DNA of 64,000 nucleotides from Azoarcus sp. Aa7. Lineage in GTDB: Bacteria > Pseudomonadota > Gammaproteobacteria > Burkholderiales > Rhodocyclaceae. Positions 24,769 to 35,413 of the stretch are shown piece after piece. The stretch covers positions 48,501-112,500 of the forward strand of contig NZ_QVLR01000080.1 in assembly GCF_014822185.1 (NCBI RefSeq), given 5' to 3'. The stretch's first letter is position 1. The number at the start of each line of letters is the position of its first letter. The translations under genes were made by a program, and so were the position numbers. Below the pieces are notes generated by a model. It was not told the DNA's origin. It searched no databases and saw only the letters and a list, made by a program, of their open reading frames with translations.

Positions 24769-25149
24769 GGGTTCTTCCTGTGTTTCCGCGGCGACGGGTG
24801 GTCGCAACGGGATCCGGCCCGGTTTACCGGGCCAATGAAAAGGCATCGCACCGTCCACGGGGGACGCGGTGGCGGCAAGCGCGCGATGGGCTTGGGCCGG
24901 TCGGATACCGTCGAAAAAAGGACGACGGATGCGACCGCGCATCGGCACCAACCGGCATTCGCGATGCCTATCGATCAGGAGAACGAGAGGAGTTCGACGG
25001 GAGGGTCGGGGGCGATGGGGCTGTGGATACAGTCCCTCGGCTGGGTCCGCGGAATCCTGTCCCGCGAGTTAAGACCTGAAAATAAACCGACTGCTGCATT
25101 GCACAACGGGCGCAATGGTAGCCGATTTTGCAGTTCCGGGAAAGCAGAA
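24769..25149 (-). other. Gene-free leader region upstream of rhlE
   Basis: About 380 bp lie between rhlE and the hupB terminator. I see no supported gene on either strand. The region would form a long 5' leader or promoter region for rhlE. Long structured leaders are common for cold-induced helicase genes, but I cannot fold it by eye. A TGC/GCA-rich patch (about 25090-25110) was noted without a firm assignment. Confidence 0.5.
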
Positions 25150-25183
25150 AATCAAAAGGCCCGACGCCTGCCGGCGTCGAGCC
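25150..25183 (-). terminator. Rho-independent terminator of the HU gene
   Basis: On the minus strand GGCTCGACGCC (25183-25173) pairs with GGCGTCGGGCC (25168-25158) with one G-U pair, followed by TTTTGAT. It lies 30 bp beyond the HU stop. Confidence 0.88.
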
Positions 25184-25212
25184 TCATGTCACGTCCGTGT
25201 CGGACAGCTGGA

Positions 25213-25488
25213 TCAGCCGTTGACGGCGCCCTTCAGCGTCGCGCCGGCCGAGAACTTCGGCACGCGCGAAGCGGCGATCTTGATCGAGGCGCCAGTCTGC
25301 GGGTTGCGGCCGGTACGCTCGGCACGCTCGGACACCTCAAAGGAGCCGAAGCCCGTGAACGACACTTTCTCGCCCGCGGCCATACGCTCGGCGATGATGT
25401 CCAGCACGGCGGACAGGGCACGGTCGGCCTGAGCGCGCGAAACATCCAGACGGTCAGCCAGCGCTTCGACGAATTCACCTTTATTCAT
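25213..25488 (-). CDS. hupB: DNA-binding protein HU
   Basis: This 91-residue nucleoid protein has the full HU pattern: MNKGEFVEALADRLDVSRAQADRALSAVLDIIAE, the central GFGSFEVSERAERTGRNPQTG and the arm sequence IKIAASRVPKFSAGATLK with the DNA-intercalating proline in VPKF. The usual length is 90-95. The GGTAAAG before the ATG is an adequate ribosome binding site. Assignment to HU-beta rather than HU-alpha or IHF is by general resemblance. Confidence 0.94.
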   Translation of the reverse strand: MNKGEFVEALADRLDVSRAQADRALSAVLDIIAERMAAGEKVSFTGFGSFEVSERAERTGRNPQTGASIKIAASRVPKFSAGATLKGAVNG

Positions 25489-25758
25489 GCTTTACCTCGA
25501 TTGGTGTGTGAGTTGTTCGGTGCTGCACTTCTAACGGCCGGATTCTAGCATTGTCGCGGCTTGCGGGGCATTCATCCGCGTCAACGATACAAATTCCGAA
25601 GCATGTTTCGATGCCATGGACACATTTTCGGATGCCTTGCGACGGATCGGGAATCCGGGCAAACACCGAACGAGGTGCAAGCGGTCCGCCGGGCGTTTCC
25701 GCGCGAGCGCGGTTTTCAGCGCAAAAGCCCGCAAAAAAACCGCTCCGCTCGGGCGAAT

Positions 25759-26694
25759 TCAAGCTCTGCCAGCCGTTTCAGGGGCGTGCAGCGCGACGAG
25801 AATCTCCGTGAAACGCCGCGCGACGCGCCCCGGAGGGGGCGTGCGCGCGATCGAAGCCTGCCATTCGCACGAATAACGCAGGGTTTCGGACGGAATGCGC
25901 ACGATTTCGCCACGCGCCTCGAAGGCCTGCGCGTAGTGGTCCGGCAGGAAGCCGACGTAGCGCCCCGAGCGGATCAGCAGCACGCTCGCCTCCTGCTCGA
26001 AGGCACGCGCGGCCGGCTGCAGGCCCAGGCGCCAGAAGCTCTCCATGTTCGGCGAGTGGTAACCGAGGCCGACGAAGGCGGCGCGACGCAGTTCGTCGTC
26101 GGACGGCATGCGCCCGCCGGCGAGCAATGGGTGGTGGGGCGCGGCGTAGAGAGGCAGGTGCTCGTCGAACAGATGCACCGACGCAAAGCTGTCGCTCGCG
26201 CGGTGGAAGGGATGGACGGCGACGTGGAAGCGCCCTTCGAGGAGGCCCTTCTCGATCTCGCTGCTGCCGGCGACGAACACGTTGAGCGTCACCGCGGGGG
26301 CCTCGGCACCAAAGGCGGCGATCGCGTCGGCGAGGCGGCAGCCGGGGTTGGACACGATCTTGTCGAACATCACGAGATTCAGTTCGCCGCGCATGCCGGC
26401 GTGCAGTTCGGCGACTTCGCCGCGAAAAGCTTCGATCTGCGCGAGCAGGCGCCGCGCCGCGTCGAGCACGACCTGGCCTTCCTCGGTCAGCGCAAAGCCG
26501 GCCCGGCCGCGCTCGCACAGGCGCACGTCGAGGCGCACTTCGAGATCCTTGAGGTGGCGGCTGATCACCGAGCGGCTGATGTTGAGGCGCAACTCGGCGG
26601 CCGCAAGGCCGCCGGATTCGGCGATGGCGATGAACACGCGCAGCAGGCGCAGGTCGGCTTCGGCGAGGCTGGCAAGGAGGGCACGGGCTTTCAT
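25759..26694 (-). CDS. LysR-family transcriptional regulator
   Basis: This is a 311-residue LysR protein. Its N-terminal HTH lies in [40 protein letters not shown] and its C-terminal effector-binding domain covers residues 95-300. The start codon is 102 bp from the divergent aminotransferase start, so it is very likely the regulator of the aminotransferase-mmsA operon. The effector would be a pathway amine or amino acid, which is inference. Its open frame is also covered by a long antisense frame that is not a gene. Confidence 0.9.
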   Translation of the reverse strand: MKARALLASLAEADLRLLRVFIAIAESGGLAAAELRLNISRSVISRHLKDLEVRLDVRLCERGRAGFALTEEGQVVLDAARRLLAQIEAFRGEVAELHAGMRGELNLVMFDKIVSNPGCRLADAIAAFGAEAPAVTLNVFVAGSSEIEKGLLEGRFHVAVHPFHRASDSFASVHLFDEHLPLYAAPHHPLLAGGRMPSDDELRRAAFVGLGYHSPNMESFWRLGLQPAARAFEQEASVLLIRSGRYVGFLPDHYAQAFEARGEIVRIPSETLRYSCEWQASIARTPPPGRVARRFTEILVALHAPETAGRA

Positions 26695-26796
26695 GCGGAT
26701 ATTGTTTCACTGATCCAAAACCTTGCGTACGCATCTTGTCGTTTTATGCACGCAATAGTGTCCGTAGGATGGCTGCGACCCCACAAGGAGCTCCGC

Positions 26797-28104
26797 ATGC
26801 CCCACGATCAGGCCTTCTGGCTGCCCTTCACCGCGAACCGCGCGTTCTGGAAGTCGCCCCGCGTGATCACCGCCGCACGCGGCCACTACTACACCACCGA
26901 GGACGGGCGGCAGCTGCTCGACGGCTTCTCGGGGCTATGGACCTCCGGACTCGGCCACTGCCACCCCAAGATCGTCGCGGCGGTGCAGGAGCAGGTCGCC
27001 ACCCTCGACTACGCGATGGGTTTCCAGGTCACCAACGACAAGGCGATCGCGCTCGCGCGCGAAGTCGCGGCGCTGGCGCCGGAGGGCATGGGCAAGGTGT
27101 TCTTCACGAACTCCGGTTCGGAGTCGGCCGACACGGCGCTGAAGATCGCGCTCGCCTACCACCGCGCGCGCGGCGAAGGCCAGCGTACACGGCTGATCGG
27201 ACGCGAGCGCGGCTACCACGGCGTGAACTTCGGCGGCCTGTCGGTGGGCGGCATTCCCGGCAACCGCAAGGTGTTCAGCGCGGCGCTGCTGCCGGGCGTC
27301 GATCATATCCGCCACACTTACAGCGCCGCCGACATGGCCTTCTCGAAAGGCCAGCCGGCCTGGGGCGCGCAGCTCGCCGACGACCTCGAGCGCCTGTGCG
27401 CGCTGCACGACGCCTCCAACATCGCCGCGCTGATCGTCGAGCCGGTCGCGGGCTCGACCGGCATCCTCGTGCCGCCGATCGGCTACCTGCAGCGCCTGCG
27501 CGAGATCTGCGACAAATACGGCATCCTGCTGATCTTCGACGAGGTGATCACCGCCTTCGGGCGTGTCGGCGCGCCCTTCGCCGCGGCGCGCTTCGGCGTT
27601 ACGCCGGACATCATCACGACCGCGAAGGGACTCACCAACGGTGTCGTGCCGATGGGTGCGGTGATCGTGCGCGACGGCGTCTACGATGCGCTGATGCAGG
27701 GCCCGGAGCACGTGGTCGAGCTCTTCCACGGCTACACCTATTCCGGCCACCCGCTCGCGGCCGCCGCGGGGCTGGCGACGCTCGCGGCCTATCGCGAGGA
27801 GGACAGCTTCGCGCGCGCGCGCGCCGTGGAACCGATCTTCGAGGAAATGATCCATGCGCTACGAGGCGAACCGCACGTGGTCGACGTGCGCAACTTCGGC
27901 CTGATGGGCGGCATCGAGCTCGCGCCGCGCACCGGAGCGGTCGGCGCGCGCGGCTTCGAGGTGTTCCTCAAGTGTTTCGAGGCCGGCGTCGTGATCCGCA
28001 ATGGCGGCGACATCCTGCAGTTCTCGCCCTTCCTCGATTCGACGTCGGACGAGCTGGGCCGCATCTTCGACACCGTGTGCCAAGCACTGCGCACGGTCGC
28101 CTGA
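26797..28104 (+). CDS. Class III omega-aminotransferase (beta-alanine/omega-amino acid:pyruvate type)
   Basis: This 435-residue PLP enzyme has the N-terminus [18 protein letters not shown], which is characteristic of omega-amino acid:pyruvate aminotransferases. PLP-site features include [24 protein letters not shown], the aspartate in [20 protein letters not shown] and the catalytic lysine in [10 protein letters not shown]. It is followed after 29 bp by methylmalonate-semialdehyde dehydrogenase, so the pair would convert beta-alanine (or a similar amine) to malonate semialdehyde and on to acetyl-CoA. AAGGAG lies 6 nt before the ATG. Divergent LysR control is likely. Confidence 0.92.
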   Translation: MPHDQAFWLPFTANRAFWKSPRVITAARGHYYTTEDGRQLLDGFSGLWTSGLGHCHPKIVAAVQEQVATLDYAMGFQVTNDKAIALAREVAALAPEGMGKVFFTNSGSESADTALKIALAYHRARGEGQRTRLIGRERGYHGVNFGGLSVGGIPGNRKVFSAALLPGVDHIRHTYSAADMAFSKGQPAWGAQLADDLERLCALHDASNIAALIVEPVAGSTGILVPPIGYLQRLREICDKYGILLIFDEVITAFGRVGAPFAAARFGVTPDIITTAKGLTNGVVPMGAVIVRDGVYDALMQGPEHVVELFHGYTYSGHPLAAAAGLATLAAYREEDSFARARAVEPIFEEMIHALRGEPHVVDVRNFGLMGGIELAPRTGAVGARGFEVFLKCFEAGVVIRNGGDILQFSPFLDSTSDELGRIFDTVCQALRTVA

Positions 28105-28133
28105 CACGACTTCAAAGAGAGAGACACCGCAAA

Positions 28134-29627
<1,494 letters not shown>

Positions 29628-29641
29628 CGCGCCGCAATAGC

Positions 29642-29677
29642 ACGGGCGGCACCGGAATCGTTTCCGGCGCCGCCCGT
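29642..29677. terminator. Hairpin between convergent mmsA and cytochrome b561 genes
   Basis: ACGGGCGGC (29642-29650) pairs with GCCGCCCGT (29669-29677), with a further GCCGGAA/TTCCGGC-type inner stem. There is no long U-run on either side, but its position 15 bp after mmsA suggests a terminator for both genes. Confidence 0.6.
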
Positions 29678-29700
29678 ATTCCGCAAAGCCGTGTTGCGCG

Positions 29701-30222
29701 TCAGCGGCGCTTGTAGCCGGTGACCATCGCGCGCACGAGGTTCTCGCGGTGGCGCACGCTTTCGAAGATCGCCGCCGCGACGTGCACGACGACCGCCAGC
29801 AAGGTGGCGTTCACCGCGCCCTCGTGCAGTTCCTCGAGGACCTCGCTGCCCCAGCCCCAGTCGGTGGTCATCAGCCAGCCGGTGGCGCCGATGAACGCGA
29901 CCATCGCCATCAGGAACAGGATCATCACCGCCGCGGCCGGGTTGTGGCCGAGGTGACGCGGCTCGCGGCCGCGCAGCAGCTTGGCGACATAGTCGCGCAG
30001 CACCGCGGCGCGCGGCACGAAGTCCGCGAAGCGCGCGTGCGGGCTGCCGACGAAGCCCCATGCAATGCGGAAGGCGAGCAGGCCGAGAGCGACGTAGCCG
30101 ACCCAGCGGTGTGGCGCCTCGGCGTCCTCCGACGTGAGCCAGGCGGTGGCGAACATCGCCACCAGCCCCCAGTGGAACACGCGTACGGGAAGGTCCCAGA
30201 CGCGGATACGTTCGCTGCTCAT
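29701..30222 (-). CDS. Cytochrome b561/Ni,Fe-hydrogenase-type membrane cytochrome b
   Basis: This is a 173-residue membrane protein with four predicted helices. Its start, IRVWDLPVRVFHWGLVAMFATAW, contains the histidine of the b561 family. Further histidines in PHRWVGYVALGLLAFR, GHNPAAAVMILFLM and LHEGAVNATLLAVVVHVAAA would bind two hemes. It likely carries electrons between quinol and a periplasmic acceptor. The upstream gene on the same strand, 23 bp away, encodes a PepSY-like periplasmic protein, a pairing often seen with such cytochromes. Confidence 0.87.
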   Translation of the reverse strand: MSSERIRVWDLPVRVFHWGLVAMFATAWLTSEDAEAPHRWVGYVALGLLAFRIAWGFVGSPHARFADFVPRAAVLRDYVAKLLRGREPRHLGHNPAAAVMILFLMAMVAFIGATGWLMTTDWGWGSEVLEELHEGAVNATLLAVVVHVAAAIFESVRHRENLVRAMVTGYKRR

Positions 30223-30245
30223 GACCGACTCCCGCGCTGCGCGCC

Positions 30246-30518
30246 TCAGCCCTGCTTGGCCTTCACGACGCTGCCGTCGACCGGGTTGAAGTACACCTCG
30301 GCCCTCTTCCCTTCCTTGTCCTTGCCGTAGATCTCGTAGCAGTTGCCGGACGTGACCTTGAACTTGTCGATCGTATAGCCGTCGGTGGCGATCTTCTGCT
30401 TCATCGCGTCTTCGGTGAGCCAGGACGACTTCGGCGCCTCGGTGCATTGCGGGCCGGCGAACGCGGCGGTCCCGATGCAAAGGGTCATGGCGGCGGTGAC
30501 GAGGTGACGAACTTTCAT
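30246..30518 (-). CDS. Small periplasmic PepSY-like protein
   Basis: This 90-residue exported protein has a signal peptide at residues 1-22 (MKVRHLVTAAMTLCIGTAAFA). The mature part follows the PepSY_2 pattern (WLTEDAMKQKIATDGYTIDKFKVTSGNCYEIYGKDKEGKRAEVYFNPVDGSVVKAK) and has two cysteines. The ATG at 30518 gives a proper signal peptide, whereas the ten upstream codons do not. It forms an operon with the cytochrome b561 gene. The family is thought to bind or modulate partners rather than catalyse. Confidence 0.85.
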   Translation of the reverse strand: MKVRHLVTAAMTLCIGTAAFAGPQCTEAPKSSWLTEDAMKQKIATDGYTIDKFKVTSGNCYEIYGKDKEGKRAEVYFNPVDGSVVKAKQG

Positions 30519-30750
30519 GCTTGAACTCCGGAAAGATTTGAACGGCATGTCGATATGACACGGCGGCCATTTTCGGGGTCGGCATGTGAAGGTTCCGTGA
30601 ACACGGGTTCAAGATTCCGTACGGCAAGTGTTACAGCTCGCTTCACCGTGCCATGTTGCGCGCAGGGAGACGGTTCCGTCTTGCCGTCAATGCCGGGCGG
30701 AAGCTAGGCTTGGCTCATCACCGCCCCGCCGGAATGACAGGAGACCGACC

Positions 30751-31269
30751 ATGACCGCCACCCTCCGTGCGCTGCAGGCCGACATCACGACCCTGCCCGT
30801 CGATGCCATCGTCAACGCCGCGAACTCCTCGCTGCTGGGTGGGGGCGGGGTCGACGGGGCGATCCACCGCGCGGCGGGTCCCGAACTGCTGCAGGAATGT
30901 CGCGGGCTGGGCGGCTGCCCGACCGGCGAGGCGAAGCTGACGCAGGGCTACCGCCTGCCGGCGCGCTTCGTGATTCACACCGTCGGCCCGGTATGGCACG
31001 GCGGCACGCGCGGCGAGCCGGCGCTGCTGGCGTCGTGCTACCGGCGCTCGCTCGAAGTGGCGGCGGCGAACGGTGCGGCGAAGGTTGCGTTTCCGGGGAT
31101 CAGCACCGGCGTCTATGGCTACCCGAAGGACGAGGCGGCGCGCATTGCGGTGGCGACCGTGCGCGAGAGCGTCGCGGCCTTGCCGGCGATCACGGAAGTG
31201 ATCTTCTGCTGCTTCTCGGCGGGCGACCTCGGGCTGTACGAGGCGCTGCTCGGCGCTGCGCCCGTCTGA
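30751..31269 (+). CDS. Macrodomain protein, O-acetyl-ADP-ribose deacetylase type
   Basis: This 172-residue protein consists of a single macrodomain. The ADP-ribose site motifs are [26 protein letters not shown] and [18 protein letters not shown]. These are the MacroD/YmdB signatures, including the catalytic-loop asparagines and aspartate (VDG). It would hydrolyse O-acetyl-ADP-ribose or mono-ADP-ribosyl-aspartate/glutamate. The ATG at 30751 follows ACAGGAG by about 9 nt. It is a single gene, divergent from the PepSY/cytochrome unit. Confidence 0.92.
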   Translation: MTATLRALQADITTLPVDAIVNAANSSLLGGGGVDGAIHRAAGPELLQECRGLGGCPTGEAKLTQGYRLPARFVIHTVGPVWHGGTRGEPALLASCYRRSLEVAAANGAAKVAFPGISTGVYGYPKDEAARIAVATVRESVAALPAITEVIFCCFSAGDLGLYEALLGAAPV

Positions 31270-31281
31270 GGCGCGACCCGC

Positions 31282-31479
31282 CTAAAGAATCTTCAGTTCG
31301 CCATCGCCGCCACGGCGCCCTCCTGCCTTGCCGCCGCGGCGCCCTTTCTTGCCGCTGCGGCGTTCGACCGCGTCCTTGAGCAGGCTGACGAAGGCGATCA
31401 CGAAGGGGAGTGCGAGCAGGAAAGCGAAGCTCGCAGGCAGGGTCTCGAACCACTGCAGGATTTCGTCGAACGTGCTCAT
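31282..31479 (-). CDS. Small membrane protein with Gly/Arg/Lys-rich tail
   Basis: This 65-residue protein has one or two hydrophobic stretches (ASFAFLLALPFVIAFVSLL) and then a strongly basic tail (RRSGKKGRRGGKAGGRRGGDG). Its start is 12 bp after the antiporter stop on the same strand, and it has a GGGAGAC-type ribosome binding site, so it is likely a real last gene of the antiporter operon. The function is unknown. It could be an accessory or anchoring subunit. Confidence 0.6.
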   Translation of the reverse strand: MSTFDEILQWFETLPASFAFLLALPFVIAFVSLLKDAVERRSGKKGRRGGKAGGRRGGDGELKIL

Positions 31480-31490
31480 GGCGGTCTCCC

Positions 31491-32750
31491 TTACAGGACC
31501 TGGAAGGCGACGATCGCGACCAGGGTCGGCGGCAGCGCGGACAGCAGCAGGCCGACCGGGTGGATCGCCTCATCGGTGAAATGCCCGCGCAGGATCGCGA
31601 AGCCCGCCGGGTTGGGTGCGTTGGCGATGATGGTGAGACCGCCGCCGGTCACCGCGCCGGCCACCAGCGCGTACTTGAATTCCGGCGACAGGCCCTGCAC
31701 CAGCGAGCCGAGGTAGGTCAGCGCGGCGTTGTCGGTGAATGCCGTCAATGCGGTCGCGCCGAAATACACGGTCGTCGCGTCCATGCCGGTCAGAATCGGC
31801 TGCAGCCACCACTGCTGCTGCCCGCCGAGCACGACCAGGCCGGCGAGGAAGAAGGCGACGAGCAGGCCTTCGCGCAGGATCAGGCGGTCCTGGTAGCGCT
31901 TGTAGGCGGTCGCGAAGCCGAGGAAGAACAGCAGCAGGCCCATGAACACGGCGGGGTGGTGGGCGAAGGCGACGACACCGGCGAGAAACAGTAGGTGGAT
32001 CACGACCATGAGCTTCGGCATGCGCTCGCTGCTCTTCGCGGAGCCGGTGTCGAGCGCGGCGAGTTCCGGGCGGAACACCATCGTCACCACGATCCCGTTG
32101 AAGACGACCGCGATCAGCGCCTTCCAGCCGAAGGTCGCGATCATGAACCAGATGTCCCAACCCCATGTGCCGGCCACCATCAACACCGGCGGCGCGGCGA
32201 AGGGCGTGAGCGTGCCGCCTATCGAGATGTTCACGAAGAGCGTGCCGATCGTCGCGTACTTGAGGCGGTTGGAGATGCCGTGGGCGAAGAATTTGTCGCG
32301 CAGGATCAGCGCCGCGAGCGTCATCGCCGCCGGCTCGGTGATGAAGGAGCCGAGCAGCGGCACCATCGACATCGTGATGAAGTAGAACGCGACGTTCTGC
32401 TGCAGCGGCAGGAAGTTCGCCGCCATGCGCACGAGCGCGAGCGCGAAGCGCAGGATCGGACGGCTGCCGGCGATCACCATGATCGCGAACACGAACATCG
32501 GCTCGGTGAAGTTGCGGCTGTCGAGGTAGGCGATCGCGTCGGTCCGCCCGGCGAGGAGTCCCATCGCGACGATCAGCACCATCGCCCAGAAGCCGAACAC
32601 GACCTCGACTTCGCCGAGCAGGTGGAAGACGCCCGCATGCGCCGGATGGCGGTGCGCCAGCTGCTCGAAGAACTTGGTCGAGAAGGTATGGATGATGGCC
32701 ACTGCGAACAGGCCAGCCGCCAGCATCTGTACGGGTGTCGCCTCGCTCAT
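31491..32750 (-). CDS. Putative Na+/H+ antiporter (ion transporter superfamily)
   Basis: This 419-residue protein has about eleven hydrophobic helices. Segments such as GSFITEPAAMTLAALILRDKFF, LFVNISIGGTLTPFAAPPVLMVAGTWGWD and FTDNAALTYLGSL are typical of the putative Na+/H+ antiporter family (related to NhaD and arsenite/citrate-type ion transporters), with helix-breaking, charged pairs in the two halves. It starts within the stop of an upstream small membrane protein gene (4-bp overlap) and is followed by another small membrane protein, forming a three-gene unit. Confidence 0.85.
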   Translation of the reverse strand: MSEATPVQMLAAGLFAVAIIHTFSTKFFEQLAHRHPAHAGVFHLLGEVEVVFGFWAMVLIVAMGLLAGRTDAIAYLDSRNFTEPMFVFAIMVIAGSRPILRFALALVRMAANFLPLQQNVAFYFITMSMVPLLGSFITEPAAMTLAALILRDKFFAHGISNRLKYATIGTLFVNISIGGTLTPFAAPPVLMVAGTWGWDIWFMIATFGWKALIAVVFNGIVVTMVFRPELAALDTGSAKSSERMPKLMVVIHLLFLAGVVAFAHHPAVFMGLLLFFLGFATAYKRYQDRLILREGLLVAFFLAGLVVLGGQQQWWLQPILTGMDATTVYFGATALTAFTDNAALTYLGSLVQGLSPEFKYALVAGAVTGGGLTIIANAPNPAGFAILRGHFTDEAIHPVGLLLSALPPTLVAIVAFQVL

Positions 32751-33073
32751 TGCTCTCGTGCTCCCCTTTGTGGGTGTTCTGTCAGGTAGTGCTGCAGGCC
32801 GCGCCGCGTGCGCCGGACGAAGAAGGGGCCGGCGAGCACCGCAAGCAGCGGAACGGCGAGGAGGAAATTGGCGAGAAAGGCCTCGATCCGGTGCGACAGG
32901 CCGTCGAACACCACATAGCGTGTGGCGCCCGCGGTGAGCGCGAGGCCGAGCGCGATCGCGGCGAGCTCGAGGCCGTCGAACGGGGTCGCGCGCGCACTGC
33001 CCAGGGCAGCGTCGCGCTCGCGCAGCGGGATGCGGTTGAGCTCCGGGTAGATCAGGAGCCAGAGTTTCGCCAT
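32747..33073 (-). CDS. Small membrane protein translationally coupled to the antiporter
   Basis: This 108-residue protein has two transmembrane helices (about residues 33-53 and 66-88: LELAAIALGLALTAGATRYVVF and FLANFLLAVPLLAVLAGPFFV). The charged ends contain PELNRIPLRERDAAL and RRTRRGLQHYLTEHP. The stop overlaps the antiporter ATG, which suggests equimolar synthesis and physical partnership. I do not recognise the family. GGAGG lies upstream of the start. Confidence 0.7.
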   Translation of the reverse strand: MAKLWLLIYPELNRIPLRERDAALGSARATPFDGLELAAIALGLALTAGATRYVVFDGLSHRIEAFLANFLLAVPLLAVLAGPFFVRRTRRGLQHYLTEHPQRGAREQ

Positions 33074-33181
33074 CGGGAAAAACCTCCTACGGCCCCGAGA
33101 TTAGCGGCCGGGAGACTTCCCGAAAATTGGACAGGTCGCGTACGCGGATCGGCTTATCCGCACAGCTCCCGCGCGCCCGGG

Positions 33182-33814
33182 TCAGCCCTCGCGGCAGGCT
33201 GCGATCAGGGCGGCGAGCGACGCGGCTTCCATCTTCTGCATCACGCGGCCGCGATGGACCTGCGCGGTGCGGTGGCTGATGCCCAGGCGCGCGGCGATCT
33301 CGTGGTTCGACAAGCCCTGCACCATCAGCTCGCAGACTTCGCGCTCGCGCTCGGTGAGCGAGGCAAGCCGCCCGCTGACCGTACGTTCGCGCCACGCGGC
33401 GGCGAGGCGCTCGCGTTCGCGCGCGAAGGCCTGCTCGATCGCGGCGAAGAGGTCGGCATCGTCGAACGGTTTTTCGAGGAAGTCGATCGCGTCCTGACGG
33501 AAGGCCTGGCGCGCGGCGGCCGCGTCACCGTGCGCGCTCATCACCACGAAGGGCAGCGGCATGCCGCGCTCGGCGGCCACACTCTGCAGCTCGAGGCCGG
33601 ACAGGCCGGGCATGCGGATGTCGGTCAGCACGCAGCCGGCCCACGTGTCGCCGCCCTCACCCGCCGCGTGCAGGAAGGCGTCGGCGCTTTCGAACACGCG
33701 CGTCGCGTAGCCGCGGATGCCCAGCAGCAGCGACAGCGAATCGCGCACCGAGGCGTCGTCGTCGATCAGGAACACGCACAGGCGTTCGTCGCGCAGGCGT
33801 TCGTCGTTATCCAT
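33182..33814 (-). CDS. FixJ/NarL-type response regulator
   Basis: This 210-residue regulator has a receiver domain with acidic pocket LIDDD (residues 17-20), phospho-acceptor D65 in GCVLTDIRMPG and the lysine in FLEKPFDD. A LuxR-type HTH follows (LTEREREVCELMVQGLSNHEIAARLGISHRTAQVHRGRVMQKM). The gene follows the histidine kinase by only 2 bp, so the two form a cognate pair. The FixJ-like layout often controls respiration or aromatic metabolism genes, but the targets here are unknown. Confidence 0.93.
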   Translation of the reverse strand: MDNDERLRDERLCVFLIDDDASVRDSLSLLLGIRGYATRVFESADAFLHAAGEGGDTWAGCVLTDIRMPGLSGLELQSVAAERGMPLPFVVMSAHGDAAAARQAFRQDAIDFLEKPFDDADLFAAIEQAFARERERLAAAWRERTVSGRLASLTEREREVCELMVQGLSNHEIAARLGISHRTAQVHRGRVMQKMEAASLAALIAACREG

Positions 33815-33816
33815 GC

Positions 33817-35412
33817 TCAGCCCTTCAGTCGTGGCAGCGTGAAATGGACGCGGCCGCCCGGCCCCGGCTCCGCGACCAGTCGTCCGCCGTGCGACTCGAC
33901 GATCGCGCGGCTCATCGGCAGGCCCACCCCCATGCCGTTGGCCTTGTCGGACGCGAAGGGTTCGAACACGCTCGGCACCCGGCCCGGGGGGATGCCGGGC
34001 CCGGTATCCTCGACGTCCACGCGCAGCTCATCGTCGTCCGCACGCAGCCGCAGGCTGATCGTGCCGTCCGGCAAGCCCGCCAGCGCGTCGACGGCATTCT
34101 GCAACAGGTTGCGCAGCACGAGTTCGATCTGCACGCGATCGGCCAGTACCGGTGCGGGCGCCGCGGGCAGATCGAGCCGGAACTGGATGCGGCCCGCATG
34201 GCCGCGGAAGGCATCGACCATCGCGACGGCGACGGCGCCGACATCGACCGGCTCGCGCCCTTCGACGCCCCCCTTGAAGAGATCGCGCAGGCGGCGGATC
34301 ACGTCACCCGCACGACGCGCCTCGGCCGAGATGCGGTCGAGCGTGTCGGGCAGGCTCGCGTGCGCGGCCGGCGAACCGGATTCCAGGATCAGCCGGCAGG
34401 CGCGCGCATAGTTGTTCAGTGCCGTCAGCGGCTGGTTGAGCTCGTGCGTGATCGCCGCGGCCATCTCGCCGGCGGCGGCGAGCTTGAGGGTGCGGCGCAG
34501 GTCGTCGGAGATGCGCTGGCGCTCGTCGACCGTCACGGCGACGAAGAAACCGGTCATTGCGAGCGCCAGCAGCAGCGCCTGCAACTCGAACACGCCCAGC
34601 GAGGTGATGCCCGACGCCTCCATGACGATGATCACGCCGACCTGCAGCAGGATCATCGCCGGCGCCGTGCCGGCCATGCCGTGGCGCGCGGCGATCCACA
34701 CCAGCGGCAGGAAGAGCACGTAGAAGTAATTGAAGCGCTGGGCATCCGGCAACGCGAACACGATCCACAGGCTCGCGAGGATCGCGCCCAGCTGCAGCAA
34801 CACCTCACGGTTGCGCAGCAGCAGCGCGACCTGCGCGCGGCGCGACGCGTCGAGCATCATCAGGATCAGCGGCAGGGACACGACAATGCCCACCGTATCG
34901 CCGATCCAGAAGCGCAGCCACGCCTCGGCCATGCCGCGGGAAGTGCCGCCCAGCAGCGCGACCGCGGCGACGTAGACCGCGCCGATCAGCAGGCTGCCGC
35001 CGGCGACGACGGCAAACAGGCGCAACACATCGCTGCGCTGGCGCAGGGACACCGCGACGTGGAACCGCCCCTGCAGCGTCGCCGCGATCGCCGCGTAGCC
35101 GAGCGAGAGCACCAGCGCGATCAGGAAGGCCGCGACGGGCGAGGCAACATCGCGGATCGTCATCTCCGCGACCACGACCGTCACGAGCACGGCCCACAGC
35201 CAGCGCCACCCGAGCACCATCAGGAAGGCGATCGCGAGGCTGGGCTGCGGGTTCCACGGCGTGACCTTGAAGTCCGCCATCGGGTACAGGTAGCTCGCGC
35301 GGTCGAGCAGCAGGTAGGCGATGCCGAAGGCCAGCGCCAGCCGCCACGGATGCCGCAACGCGCCGACGGACGGCGCGGGCACGGGAGCCCGGCCGAAAAG
35401 GGAAGGGAGCAT
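33817..35412 (-). CDS. MASE1-type membrane sensor histidine kinase
   Basis: This is a 531-residue protein. Residues 22-295 hold about eight membrane helices of the MASE1 sensory type (HPWRLALAFGIAYLLLDRASYL...). The kinase part follows with phospho-acceptor H323 in AAITHELNQPLTALNNY, the N-box NLLQNAVDAL, DTGPGIPPG and a G2 box GMGVGLPMSRAIVESHGG. There is no PAS or HAMP domain, so the membrane domain itself senses the signal. It is partner to the FixJ-type regulator directly downstream. Its start is 1 bp from the stop of the upstream LysR gene, so all three could share a transcript. Confidence 0.92.
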   Translation of the reverse strand: MLPSLFGRAPVPAPSVGALRHPWRLALAFGIAYLLLDRASYLYPMADFKVTPWNPQPSLAIAFLMVLGWRWLWAVLVTVVVAEMTIRDVASPVAAFLIALVLSLGYAAIAATLQGRFHVAVSLRQRSDVLRLFAVVAGGSLLIGAVYVAAVALLGGTSRGMAEAWLRFWIGDTVGIVVSLPLILMMLDASRRAQVALLLRNREVLLQLGAILASLWIVFALPDAQRFNYFYVLFLPLVWIAARHGMAGTAPAMILLQVGVIIVMEASGITSLGVFELQALLLALAMTGFFVAVTVDERQRISDDLRRTLKLAAAGEMAAAITHELNQPLTALNNYARACRLILESGSPAAHASLPDTLDRISAEARRAGDVIRRLRDLFKGGVEGREPVDVGAVAVAMVDAFRGHAGRIQFRLDLPAAPAPVLADRVQIELVLRNLLQNAVDALAGLPDGTISLRLRADDDELRVDVEDTGPGIPPGRVPSVFEPFASDKANGMGVGLPMSRAIVESHGGRLVAEPGPGGRVHFTLPRLKG

Positions 35413-35413
35413 G

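Noticed and set aside
25090..25110. TTGTGC/TGCAGCA-rich patch as a PhaR-type operator upstream of rhlE
   Set aside because: The match is loose, no polyhydroxybutyrate gene is nearby, and the patch may simply be promoter sequence.
25561..26796. Large plus-strand open frame antisense to the LysR gene and fused to the aminotransferase
   Set aside because: Its translation is low-complexity Arg/Ala/Glu-rich, while the aminotransferase family N-terminus begins at MPHDQAFW (26797), which has AAGGAG ahead of it.
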